64,000 bases of DNA from JAWBMQ01 sp038828875 (GTDB lineage Archaea > Nanobdellota > Nanobdellia > Woesearchaeales > JAWBMQ01). This document shows positions 1 through 9,649 of this stretch, piece after piece. The position numbers and the translations under genes are program-made. Under the pieces are notes generated by a model. The model did not search any database. It was not told the DNA's origin and worked only from the letters and a program-made list of their open reading frames with translations. The first letter of the stretch is position 1, and the number at the start of each line of letters is the position of its first letter. Where the stretch lies: positions 62,001 to 126,000 of the forward strand of contig JAWBMQ010000001.1 in NCBI GenBank assembly GCA_038828875.1, written 5' to 3'.

Positions 1-1422
1 GCTTTGGATATTCTTTTAACAGGAACTTTCGAAAAGATGTTAAAATATACACATGACTTACAGCAACCTGTTACAATGATTCATATGATTGGAGTAGTTT
101 TACCAATGTTAGCAACGGTTATGTTGCCTTTAGCGGTAAGTTTTATGCCTGAAGTTAGATGGTATCACATTGCTTTGTTGTATAATTTGATTCTTCCTGT
201 TTTTTTAGTGTGGAAATCAAATCAAATTTTAGCAACTAGACCGAGTAGTGCAGGATTTAGCTTGTCAGAAGTGAATTTGAAAGTTAACAATCAAAAAATT
301 ATATTTAATGCAATTATGATTTTTCTATTCTTTTTTATAATAGGAATTGGCCCCTCTACTTGGATGAAATGGCTTTTAGTTCAAGAAGGTAATACTGATT
401 CAACTGTCGTTACGAAGTATAGTGATATTGTTCTTTTTCCGGAGTTAGGAGGTTCAGATATAAAAATACAGCTTTTAGAGTATAGAACCGTTGGAAACGA
501 GGGAAGAACTGAAGGACCTTATAGTTTTATCGCTGCAGTAATTGGTTTGTTAGTTGTGTTTGGCGTGGGATTTTCATTAGGTTATTATTTTTTAAGTACT
601 TCTTCTCAAGTTAGTGTTTTGAAAGAGAAAGCAAAAAAGATAGAAGAAGAATTTTTGGCAATTCTGATTCAATTAGGAAACAGATTAAACGAAGGACTTC
701 CTGTAGAAATTGCATTTAAGAAAATGTATGAAACCTTAAGTGATTCTTTAGAAATTAAAAATTTCTTTCAAATAGTGGTTTATAATTTAGAGAATAGAGG
801 AATGGGTATTGATGAATCAATATTTGATCCTCAATATGGAGCTGTCAATTATTATCCATCGCCTTTAATTTCATCAGTTATGAGAATTTTATTGGATGCA
901 GGTAAGAAAGGACCTAGAGTCGCAGGAGTAACCATGATTAACATTGCAGAGTATCTTAAAAAAGTTAGAGAAATCAATAGAAGAGTAAATGATCTGCTTG
1001 CGGAAAGTATATCAGGAATGAAATCTATAATAAATTTTTTAGGTCCTGTTTTAAATGGAATTGTTATCGCTTTAAGTGCTATGATTTCTACAGTTATTGT
1101 TAATTTACAAGATATGATGCAAAAAATGGGCGGATCAGGACTAGTAGATGCAGGTTCTCAAGGAGGATTAATGGATTTGCTCTCAGAAGGAATGCCAAGT
1201 TATTATTTTCACATAATAAATGGACTTTATGTTATTTCAGTGGTTTATGTTTTGAGTGAATTAATCTCTGTATTAGAAAATGGTCCTGATGATACAGTAA
1301 AAAATTATGTAAAAGGAAAGAATTTGAAAAGAAGTGTAATGTTCTATTTTATGATTTCTGCTACCTTAACCTTTATCTTTTGTTTTATTGCTATAATGGT
1401 AATTGGTAATGGAATTGGATAA
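1..1422 (+). CDS. ArlJ/FlaJ-like type IV filament platform protein, 5' end outside window
   Basis: This is a polytopic membrane protein of the archaellum/type IV pilus platform family (type II secretion F domain), which works with an ArlI-type ATPase to insert pilin or archaellin subunits into the filament. The frame is open to the left edge, so the true start may lie upstream; a TTG sits at position 4. Hydrophobic segments occur near residues 25-70, 98-120, 172-196, 340-365, 400-425 and 447-470. The cytoplasmic part around residues 205-335 begins with a charged helix and has the F-domain pattern FLAILIQLGNRLNEG. The archaellin genes are 50 kb away and no ATPase gene is in the window. It could serve archaella or other pili. 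Confidence 0.72.
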   Translation, partial: ALDILLTGTFEKMLKYTHDLQQPVTMIHMIGVVLPMLATVMLPLAVSFMPEVRWYHIALLYNLILPVFLVWKSNQILATRPSSAGFSLSEVNLKVNNQKIIFNAIMIFLFFFIIGIGPSTWMKWLLVQEGNTDSTVVTKYSDIVLFPELGGSDIKIQLLEYRTVGNEGRTEGPYSFIAAVIGLLVVFGVGFSLGYYFLSTSSQVSVLKEKAKKIEEEFLAILIQLGNRLNEGLPVEIAFKKMYETLSDSLEIKNFFQIVVYNLENRGMGIDESIFDPQYGAVNYYPSPLISSVMRILLDAGKKGPRVAGVTMINIAEYLKKVREINRRVNDLLAESISGMKSIINFLGPVLNGIVIALSAMISTVIVNLQDMMQKMGGSGLVDAGSQGGLMDLLSEGMPSYYFHIINGLYVISVVYVLSELISVLENGPDDTVKNYVKGKNLKRSVMFYFMISATLTFIFCFIAIMVIGNGIG

Positions 1423-1428
1423 TAAAAA

Positions 1429-1436
1429 TTTATATA
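1429..1436 (+). promoter_or_regulatory. TATA box for the METTL5-like gene
   Basis: The sequence TTTATATA lies 22-29 bases before the ATG at 1458. This is the spacing expected for a leaderless archaeal transcript, and there is no GGTGA motif before the ATG. Confidence 0.5.
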
Positions 1437-1457
1437 CTTTACTTTTTAATCTTTTAT

Positions 1458-2057
1458 ATGGGCATAGGCATTGAGTTATCAAAATTGAAAGTATTTGATT
1501 CTCCTAAAGTTAAATTAGAACAATATCCTACTGATCCTGAGGTAGCTGAAAAGATTTTTGATTTTGTGTTGCTTTATTCTGATTTAGAAAATGCTGTTGT
1601 TGCTGATTTAGGTTGTGGTAGCGGTATTTTGGGGATAGGTGCATTGCTTTTGAACGCTAAATTTGTTTACTTTTTAGATGTTGATAAAGATGCTTTAAAA
1701 GTTTTAGAGGAAAATTTGAAAAGATATGAGTTTATTAATTATAAAATTATCAACGATTCTGTTGAAAATTTTTCTTATAAAGTTGATTTAGTAATTATGA
1801 ATCCTCCATTCGGAACTAAGGTTGAGCATTCAGATAGAATTTTTTATGATGTAGCACTTTCAGTTGCTAAAGAAGTTTATAGCATAACAAAAACATCAAC
1901 AGAAGAGTTTCTTATAAAATATGCTAAACAAAAAGGATTTTCCTCTAAAGTTCTTCTAAGGATGAAACATCTCATAAGAAATCAATTTTATTTTCATAAA
2001 TCGAAAACTAAGTTTATAGACGTTTCTTTGATGTTTTTTAAGAAATTAACTAATTAG
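1458..2057 (+). CDS. METTL5-like rRNA adenine-N6 methyltransferase
   Basis: This is a class I SAM-dependent methyltransferase. The SAM-binding motif is ADLGCGSGILGIGA (about residues 49-62) and the catalytic motif is NPPFGTK (about residues 115-121), typical of N6-adenine enzymes acting on RNA. The stretch VYSITKTSTEEF after the catalytic motif matches the METTL5 family. Human METTL5 modifies A1832 of 18S rRNA, in the decoding region. The 199-residue length fits the family. The gene is probably leaderless and stands just upstream of, and on the same strand as, the 16S rRNA gene, which makes 16S its likely substrate (inference). Confidence 0.85.
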   Translation: MGIGIELSKLKVFDSPKVKLEQYPTDPEVAEKIFDFVLLYSDLENAVVADLGCGSGILGIGALLLNAKFVYFLDVDKDALKVLEENLKRYEFINYKIINDSVENFSYKVDLVIMNPPFGTKVEHSDRIFYDVALSVAKEVYSITKTSTEEFLIKYAKQKGFSSKVLLRMKHLIRNQFYFHKSKTKFIDVSLMFFKKLTN

Positions 2058-2091
2058 TGATTTTTAGTTTATATTTTTTTATAGCGTAATA

Positions 2092-2100
2092 TTTATAAAT
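2092..2100 (+). promoter_or_regulatory. rRNA promoter TATA box
   Basis: TTTATAAAT lies about 110 bases before the mature 16S start and about 70 bases before the processing stem. It is the best TATA-box match in the 150-base gap and would start transcription near 2125. A small hairpin (CTATCC, T5 loop, GGATAG) follows at 2144-2160. Confidence 0.5.
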
Positions 2101-2163
2101 TGTTCAACATTCCAATTAATTGTAAGTTTTTATGCTTTAATGACTATCCTTTTTGGATAGGAT

Positions 2164-2181
2164 GGAGGAGTTTGTACGAAT
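2164..2181 (+). other. 5' arm of the 16S pre-rRNA processing stem
   Basis: The 18 bases GGAGGAGTTTGTACGAAT are the exact reverse complement of 3692-3709, just after the 16S 3' end. Paired, they enclose the whole 16S rRNA in a perfect 18-bp helix, as expected of an archaeal precursor processing stem. Part of this arm (TACGAATC, 2175-2182) can instead pair with GATTCGTA at 2196-2203. Confidence 0.85.
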
Positions 2182-2209
2182 CTTAGCAGTCTTGCGATTC
2201 GTATTCCAA

Positions 2210-3676
<1,467 letters not shown>

Positions 3677-3691
3677 ATTTTTTATTTTTTA

Positions 3692-3709
3692 ATTCGTACA
3701 AACTCCTCC
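3692..3709 (+). other. 3' arm of the 16S pre-rRNA processing stem, followed by a T-run terminator
   Basis: ATTCGTACAAACTCCTCC pairs perfectly with 2164-2181. It is followed at once by a run of T (to 3717), which is probably the transcription terminator of the 16S unit. About 15 bases separate the mature 3' end from the stem. Confidence 0.85.
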
Positions 3710-3809
3710 TTTTTTTTACATTTCGGAGTTAATCATTTTCATTTCTTAGAAAAATTTATATTTTAATTAATGAGATTTAATTTCTAAAATAATTTTTGGG
3801 TTGAAAAAA

Positions 3810-5360
3810 ATGGATATTACTACTCTTGAAAATTGGTTATGGGAGATTGCTTGTAAACTTAGAGGTGAAATTGAAGCTTCGAAGTATAAGGATTATATTT
3901 TACCTTTAATTTTTATTAAGAGACTTTCCGATGTTTTTGATGATGAATTTTCAGAACTATTAACTTCAGGAATGATTAACAATGAAGAAGAAGCTGAAAA
4001 ATTAATTAGAAAAGATCCTAGTTTAGTAAGATTCTATATTCCTGAAAAAGCAAGATGGAAAAATATTGCTAAACAAACTACTAATGTTGGAGAGTATCTC
4101 ACAGAAGCAGTAAGGGAAATAGCAAAATATAATCAACAGTTGCAAGGAGTTATCGATTTAGTAGATTTTAATGTATCAGTTTCAGGACAAAGATTAATTA
4201 GTGATTCTAGTTTAATGCAAGTGATTTCTCTACTAAGCAAATATAGATTAGGATTAAAAGATGTAGAACCTGATATTCTTGGAAGAGCATATGAATATTT
4301 GCTAAGAAAATTTGCAGAGGGTTCAGGACAAGCGGCAGGAGAATTCTATACTCCAAAAGAAGTTGCTTTGATGATGGCACAACTTTTGAATCCAGAACCA
4401 GGAAATGAAATTTATGATCCTTGTTGTGGTTCAGGTGGATTATTAATAAAGTGCAGTTTAGTGTTTAGAGAAAAATATGGTAATAATTCTAAAATTGAAC
4501 CTTTGTCTTTCTATGGTCAAGAAATAAATCATATAACTTATGCAATGGCAAAAATGAATGTCTTTATCCATGAAATGGAAGCAGAAATAGAATTAGGGAA
4601 TACTATGGAAAATCCAGTATTTAAAGAACGTGACGGTTCTTTGAAAAAATTTGATTTAGTGATTGCAAATCCTATGTGGAATCAGGAATTTCCAGAATCA
4701 ATTTATGAAAATGATCCCTATAAAAGATTTATCTTTGGAATACCTCCAAAAAATACTGCTGATTGGGGTTGGATTCAACATATGTTTGCTAGTTTAAAAG
4801 ATAAAGGAAAAATGGCTGTTGTTTTAGATACTGGTGCTGTTTCTAGAGGAAGTGGTTCGCAAGGTAAGAATAAAGAAAGAGAAATTAGAAAAGCTTTTGT
4901 TGAAAATGATTTAGTAGAAGCTGTTATATTGCTTCCTGAAAATTTATTTTACAACACTAATGCACCAGGAATCATAATTATTATTAATAAAAATAAAGCT
5001 AAAGATGAAAAAAGAAAGTCTAGAATCCTTTTAGTTAATATTTCTGATCTTTATGAAAAAGGAAAGCCTAAAAATTATATAACTGATAATACCATTAAAA
5101 AGGTAAGTGAGTTGTATAGAGAGTGGAAGGAAGAAGAAGGAATTAGTAAAATTATAACTATAGATGAAGCTATAAGAAATGATTATAACCTAAGTCCATC
5201 AAGATATGTAGCTAAAAATAATCAAGAAGATATTTTACCTCTTGACGAAGCAATTGTTGAATTAGAAGAGGCTGAAGAGGAGAGAGATGAAGTAGATAAA
5301 AAATTATGGGAAATGTTGAAAAGTTTTAGGAGTAATGTTAAAGATTTTCAAAACTTTTAG
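3810..5360 (+). CDS. hsdM: Type I restriction-modification methyltransferase subunit HsdM
   Basis: HsdM methylates adenine in the host recognition site and forms the core of the HsdM2S (and HsdR2M2S) complex. The N-terminal helical domain (about residues 1-130) is followed by the SAM-binding motif YDPCCGSGGLL (about residue 201) and the catalytic NPMW (about residue 287). The usual form is NPP[F/Y/W], so the third position is substituted, although the rest of the domain looks intact. The length is normal for the family. I chose the ATG at 3810; a TTG lies three codons upstream at 3801. The genes hsdS and hsdR follow on the same strand. Confidence 0.93.
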   Translation: MDITTLENWLWEIACKLRGEIEASKYKDYILPLIFIKRLSDVFDDEFSELLTSGMINNEEEAEKLIRKDPSLVRFYIPEKARWKNIAKQTTNVGEYLTEAVREIAKYNQQLQGVIDLVDFNVSVSGQRLISDSSLMQVISLLSKYRLGLKDVEPDILGRAYEYLLRKFAEGSGQAAGEFYTPKEVALMMAQLLNPEPGNEIYDPCCGSGGLLIKCSLVFREKYGNNSKIEPLSFYGQEINHITYAMAKMNVFIHEMEAEIELGNTMENPVFKERDGSLKKFDLVIANPMWNQEFPESIYENDPYKRFIFGIPPKNTADWGWIQHMFASLKDKGKMAVVLDTGAVSRGSGSQGKNKEREIRKAFVENDLVEAVILLPENLFYNTNAPGIIIIINKNKAKDEKRKSRILLVNISDLYEKGKPKNYITDNTIKKVSELYREWKEEEGISKIITIDEAIRNDYNLSPSRYVAKNNQEDILPLDEAIVELEEAEEERDEVDKKLWEMLKSFRSNVKDFQNF

Positions 5361-5459
5361 ATTGATTTATTCATAACTCAATTTTGTAATTATAGTAAAA
5401 AATGTTAGAAAATCAATTATTATTGATATAAAAGTTTTTTTGACTTTCGAGGGATCCTT

Positions 5460-6701
5460 ATGCCTTTTGAGTTTTATTACGAAACCAACTTCAAAGAAAC
5501 CGAACTAGGGCCTCTTCCAGAAGATTGGGATCTTGTGAAATTAGGAGATGTGTGTAAAGAATATAAAGAAAAAGTAGGTAATGAAGATAAAAAATATGAA
5601 CCTGTTGCAGTAGGGGAATATGGATTAAGGAAAAGAGAAGAAATATATTATAAAAAACTAACCGAAAAAATAGATAAATATATTAAATATCCCTTTAGTT
5701 CCATATGTTTTGGATTAGGTACTAAAAGAATGGCTGTTGGTATTAATACTTTTATAAATTCTAATTTTTGTGTTAGTCCTGCATATAAGGTATTTTTAAT
5801 TGATACCAAAAAATTTAATATTTATTTTTTCAATTTTTTAATAAAATATCAAAGTTCTCTTTGGGGTGCTAATTATTTAATTCAATCAGTAAGGCAAGGT
5901 AAGAAAGTTGATATTGAAAGATTGTTTAAAGAATTCATCCCCCTCCCTCCTTTGTCCGAGCAGAAAGCAATTGCAGAAGTATTGCAAACTATACAGGAAG
6001 CAAAAGAGAAAACCGAGGCAGTAATAGAAGCTACCAAAAAACTCAAAAAATCAATGATGAAACATTTGTTTACTTATGGCAATGTGCCCCTGTCTGATGT
6101 TGACAAGGTAAAACTCAAAGACACAGAAATCGGCCTAATCCCAGAACACTGGCAGGTGGTGAGATTTAAAGAATTAATAAATCAAAAATCTGAATACTCT
6201 GTAACCAAAGTTAAAAAAGAAAATTATCTACAATTTGGTAAAATTCCAATTATAGATCAAAGTCAAAATTATATCTCAGGATATTGGAACAATGAGGAAG
6301 ATGCTTTTGTGGGTGAGTTACCAGTAATAATATTTGGGGATCATACAAGAGCTTTCAAGTATGTTGATTTTAAATTCGTTTGTGGAGCTGATGGGACCAA
6401 AATTATTATTCCCAAAAAGAGTATGGTGTCTCCCTTATTTTTTTATTATGCTCTTACATTTAAGGAAATTCCTAGTAGAGGTTATAATAGACATTATTCA
6501 ATATTAAAAAATCTTCCTATCCCACTTCCCCCACTTCCCGAGCAGCAAGCTATAGCGGAAATTCTTCAGGAGATTGATGAGAAAATTCAGAAAGAAGAGG
6601 CAAAGAAGAAGGCGCTTGAGAATTTATTTAAGAGTATGTTAAATAATTTGATGAGTGGAAAGTTGAGAGTTAAGAAAATCGGTGATATGGATGAACTTTA
6701 A
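5460..6701 (+). CDS. hsdS: Type I restriction-modification specificity subunit HsdS
   Basis: HsdS sets the DNA target of the complex. Two target-recognition domains are visible (about residues 15-160 and 225-355). Each is followed by the conserved helix start IPLPPLSEQKAIAE or IPLPPLPEQQAIAE and a long helix that spaces the half-sites. The conserved parts (about 5930-6150 and 6510-6680) look richer in G+C and in bacterial-type codons than the target-recognition domains, which match the A+T-rich genome. This suggests mosaic origin or import. There is a 99-base gap after hsdM, and the end overlaps the region of the hsdR start. Confidence 0.93.
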   Translation: MPFEFYYETNFKETELGPLPEDWDLVKLGDVCKEYKEKVGNEDKKYEPVAVGEYGLRKREEIYYKKLTEKIDKYIKYPFSSICFGLGTKRMAVGINTFINSNFCVSPAYKVFLIDTKKFNIYFFNFLIKYQSSLWGANYLIQSVRQGKKVDIERLFKEFIPLPPLSEQKAIAEVLQTIQEAKEKTEAVIEATKKLKKSMMKHLFTYGNVPLSDVDKVKLKDTEIGLIPEHWQVVRFKELINQKSEYSVTKVKKENYLQFGKIPIIDQSQNYISGYWNNEEDAFVGELPVIIFGDHTRAFKYVDFKFVCGADGTKIIIPKKSMVSPLFFYYALTFKEIPSRGYNRHYSILKNLPIPLPPLPEQQAIAEILQEIDEKIQKEEAKKKALENLFKSMLNNLMSGKLRVKKIGDMDEL

Positions 6702-9600
6702 TGAAAGAAATACGGTTCAAGATACAATAATAAGATATTCAAAAGAGATTGGATGGAATTATATAGATAAGAACGGATTGTTGAATTATCGAGAAGACGA
6801 AAGAAGTGCGATTCTTGAGAATATTTTTATAGATAAAATTTTAAGCCTAAATCCTTTCTTGAAGATAGAAGATGCAAAAAAAATAAAATTAGAATTAGAG
6901 AAATGTTCTTATAGAGAAGGAAATTATGAAGTTTGGAAATTCTTGAAAGGTTTAAGAACTTGGTATGTAATGGATGAAAAAAGGGATAAAAATGTAAGAT
7001 TGATTGATTTTGAGAATCCTGAAAAAAATGAATTTACAGTGGTAGATGAATTTACATTTACAAATGGAGTAAATACTATAAGGCAAGATATTGTATTTTT
7101 TATAAATGGTATTCCTTTAATATTTGTTGAATGCAAAGCTCCGTATAAAGAAGAGGGAATAAGTGAAGCATTTTATCAAGTTAAAAGATATCATGAAGAA
7201 GCCCATGAATTGCTTTCTTTAGAACAGATTTTTTTGCTTTCAAATTTTTTGAACTTTGCTTATGGAGCGACCTGGGAATTGAATTCAAAAAATCTTTACG
7301 AATGGAGAGTTAATGAAAATGAGCAAAATTTTGAATCAAAGATAAAATCTTTTTTTAATAAAGATTTTATTTTAAAATTGATTAAGGATTATATTATTTT
7401 TTTAGTGAAAGATGATTCTTTAAGAAAGGTTGTTTTAAGACCACATCAGATAAGAGCAGTTGAAAAGATAATCGATAGAGCCAAGAGTAAAGAGAAACGT
7501 AGAGGTTTAATTTGGCATACTCAAGGATCCGGAAAAACATATACCATGATAGTTGCAGCTAAAAAGATTATAGAGATGAAAGAATTTGAAAATCCAACAA
7601 TACTAATGTTAATTGATAGAAATGAACTAGAAAATCAACTTATTCAAAATTTAACCAATTTAGGATTTAAGAATTTAGAAAAAGCTGAAAGTATTGAACA
7701 TATAAGGAGTTTGTTAAAAGAAGATAGAAGAGGTTTGATTGTTTCGATGATTCATAAATTTAGAGGTATGGAAGCGAATATAAATCAAAGAAGTAATATT
7801 TTTGTTCTAATTGATGAAGCACATAGAACTATGTCTGGAGAGTTAGGAACTTATCTTTTTGCTGCATTGCCAAATGCAAAATTCTTTGGTTTTACAGGAA
7901 CTCCTATTGATCGTTCTGAAAGAAGAAAAGGAACTTTTGAAACTTTTGGAAAGGATGATCCTCCAAAAGGGTATTTAGATAAATATGGAATTATGGAATC
8001 TATTAGAGATGGTTCTACTGTTAGATTGAATTATACATTAGCTAAAAGTGAATTATTAGTGGACAAAGAAACATTGGATAATGAATATTTTAAATTAGCT
8101 GAAAGTGAAGGGATTACGGATATTGAAGAAAATGATAGGATTTTAAATAAAGCAATAAGATTAAAAGAAATATTAAAATCAAAGGAAAGAATTAGGAAAA
8201 TTTCCAAATTTATAGCTGATCACTTTAAGAATAATGTTGAGCCATTAAATTATAAGGCATTTATTGTAGCAGTCGATAGAGAAGCTTGTGCAATGTATAA
8301 GGAAGAAATTGATAAATATCTTCCAGAAGATTATTCAAAAGTGATTTTTTCTGAGGATAACAATGATCCACCACAGTTGAAAAAATATCATTTATCTGAA
8401 ACCGAGCATTTAAAAGTGAGAAAAGATTTTTTAGATCCTAATAAAATGCCGAAAATTTTCATAGTTACAAATATGTTGTTAACTGGTTTTGATGCACCTA
8501 TTCTTTATTGTATGTATCTTGATAAACCTATGAGAGATCATTTATTATTACAAACAATCGCAAGAGTTAATAGACCTTATGAAGATAAAACAGGTAGAAA
8601 AAAGGAATATGGTTTAATAGTAGATTTAGTAGGGATTTTTGCAGATCTTAAGAAAGCCTTATCTTTTGATTCTTCAGATATAGAAGGTGTACTGAACGAT
8701 ATAGAAGAGCTCAAGAGGACGTTTGAAAAAATGATCACTTTAGAACTTGAGCAATATAAACCATTAGAAAAAATTTTTTCAATATTTGAATTAGATGAAG
8801 TTGAAGATAAGAAATTAGAAATCCTTTTAGAAGAATTAGAAAATAAAGAAACAAGAGAGCTTTTTTATAGATATTTTTCAGAAGTGTCATCTATGTATGA
8901 TATTTTATCTCCAGATGAATTTCTTAGACCTTATATGAATAAAATGAAACAAATAACACGTTTATATAATATTTTAAGTGAAAGATATTCTATTTCAAAT
9001 AGAAAATATTCCATAAGTTTTTCAGAAAAAATAAATCAATTAGTTAAACAAAAAATTAAGGCAAGTGAGATTTTTTATTCAGATAACCTCATCGAAATTG
9101 ATCCGCAATTCATAGAAAATTTGAGAAAAGAGTCTGAGAATAAAAGAGTTAAAATTTTTCAAATATTCCAAAATATAGAGAAATACATTAAAGCACATTC
9201 CAGAGAAAAATATGCTTATTTATATTCTCTAGGAGAAAAGGTTGAAAAATTGATTAAAGAATATGATGAAAAACATCTTAGTACTGAAGAAACGATTAAT
9301 CAATTAATTAGTTATTATGAAAAAATAAAAGAAGCAAAGAATGAGCAAGAAAAAACAAATCTTACTGATTTGGGATACAATATATACTATATTTTAAAGA
9401 ATGAGTATAATATAAACTCAGAACAATTAGCAAAGCAATTAGAACAAATCTTTTCAAAGTATCCGTATTGGTACAAATTAAAGAATGATGAGAAAAATTT
9501 GACTAGAGAGCTTTATCGTGCTTTGACAAGTCATGATATGGATTTAAGGACGGAAATTATTCAGAGATTAAAACGGTTATTAAATCCTAATATTTCTTAA
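6691..9600 (+). CDS. hsdR: Type I restriction endonuclease subunit HsdR
   Basis: HsdR is the motor and nuclease subunit that cleaves unmethylated DNA after ATP-driven translocation. The N-terminal nuclease motif is QDIVFF followed by FVECKAP (about residue 145), a PD-(D/E)xK site. The helicase motifs follow: HTQGSGKT (about residue 278), LIDEAHR (about 374), GFTGTP (about 405) and a C-terminal RecA-like domain containing TGFDAP and QTIARVNRP. The C-terminal helical domain is intact. I chose the ATG at 6691, five bases after GGTGA (6681-6685), over the GTG at 6682. The start overlaps the end of hsdS by 11 bases. The system appears complete. Confidence 0.95.
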   Translation: MNFNERNTVQDTIIRYSKEIGWNYIDKNGLLNYREDERSAILENIFIDKILSLNPFLKIEDAKKIKLELEKCSYREGNYEVWKFLKGLRTWYVMDEKRDKNVRLIDFENPEKNEFTVVDEFTFTNGVNTIRQDIVFFINGIPLIFVECKAPYKEEGISEAFYQVKRYHEEAHELLSLEQIFLLSNFLNFAYGATWELNSKNLYEWRVNENEQNFESKIKSFFNKDFILKLIKDYIIFLVKDDSLRKVVLRPHQIRAVEKIIDRAKSKEKRRGLIWHTQGSGKTYTMIVAAKKIIEMKEFENPTILMLIDRNELENQLIQNLTNLGFKNLEKAESIEHIRSLLKEDRRGLIVSMIHKFRGMEANINQRSNIFVLIDEAHRTMSGELGTYLFAALPNAKFFGFTGTPIDRSERRKGTFETFGKDDPPKGYLDKYGIMESIRDGSTVRLNYTLAKSELLVDKETLDNEYFKLAESEGITDIEENDRILNKAIRLKEILKSKERIRKISKFIADHFKNNVEPLNYKAFIVAVDREACAMYKEEIDKYLPEDYSKVIFSEDNNDPPQLKKYHLSETEHLKVRKDFLDPNKMPKIFIVTNMLLTGFDAPILYCMYLDKPMRDHLLLQTIARVNRPYEDKTGRKKEYGLIVDLVGIFADLKKALSFDSSDIEGVLNDIEELKRTFEKMITLELEQYKPLEKIFSIFELDEVEDKKLEILLEELENKETRELFYRYFSEVSSMYDILSPDEFLRPYMNKMKQITRLYNILSERYSISNRKYSISFSEKINQLVKQKIKASEIFYSDNLIEIDPQFIENLRKESENKRVKIFQIFQNIEKYIKAHSREKYAYLYSLGEKVEKLIKEYDEKHLSTEETINQLISYYEKIKEAKNEQEKTNLTDLGYNIYYILKNEYNINSEQLAKQLEQIFSKYPYWYKLKNDEKNLTRELYRALTSHDMDLRTEIIQRLKRLLNPNIS

Positions 9601-9649
9601 TTTTTTCTTAAAAAAATTTTTAAAATAACTTAGTTTATTCTAGAGAAAG

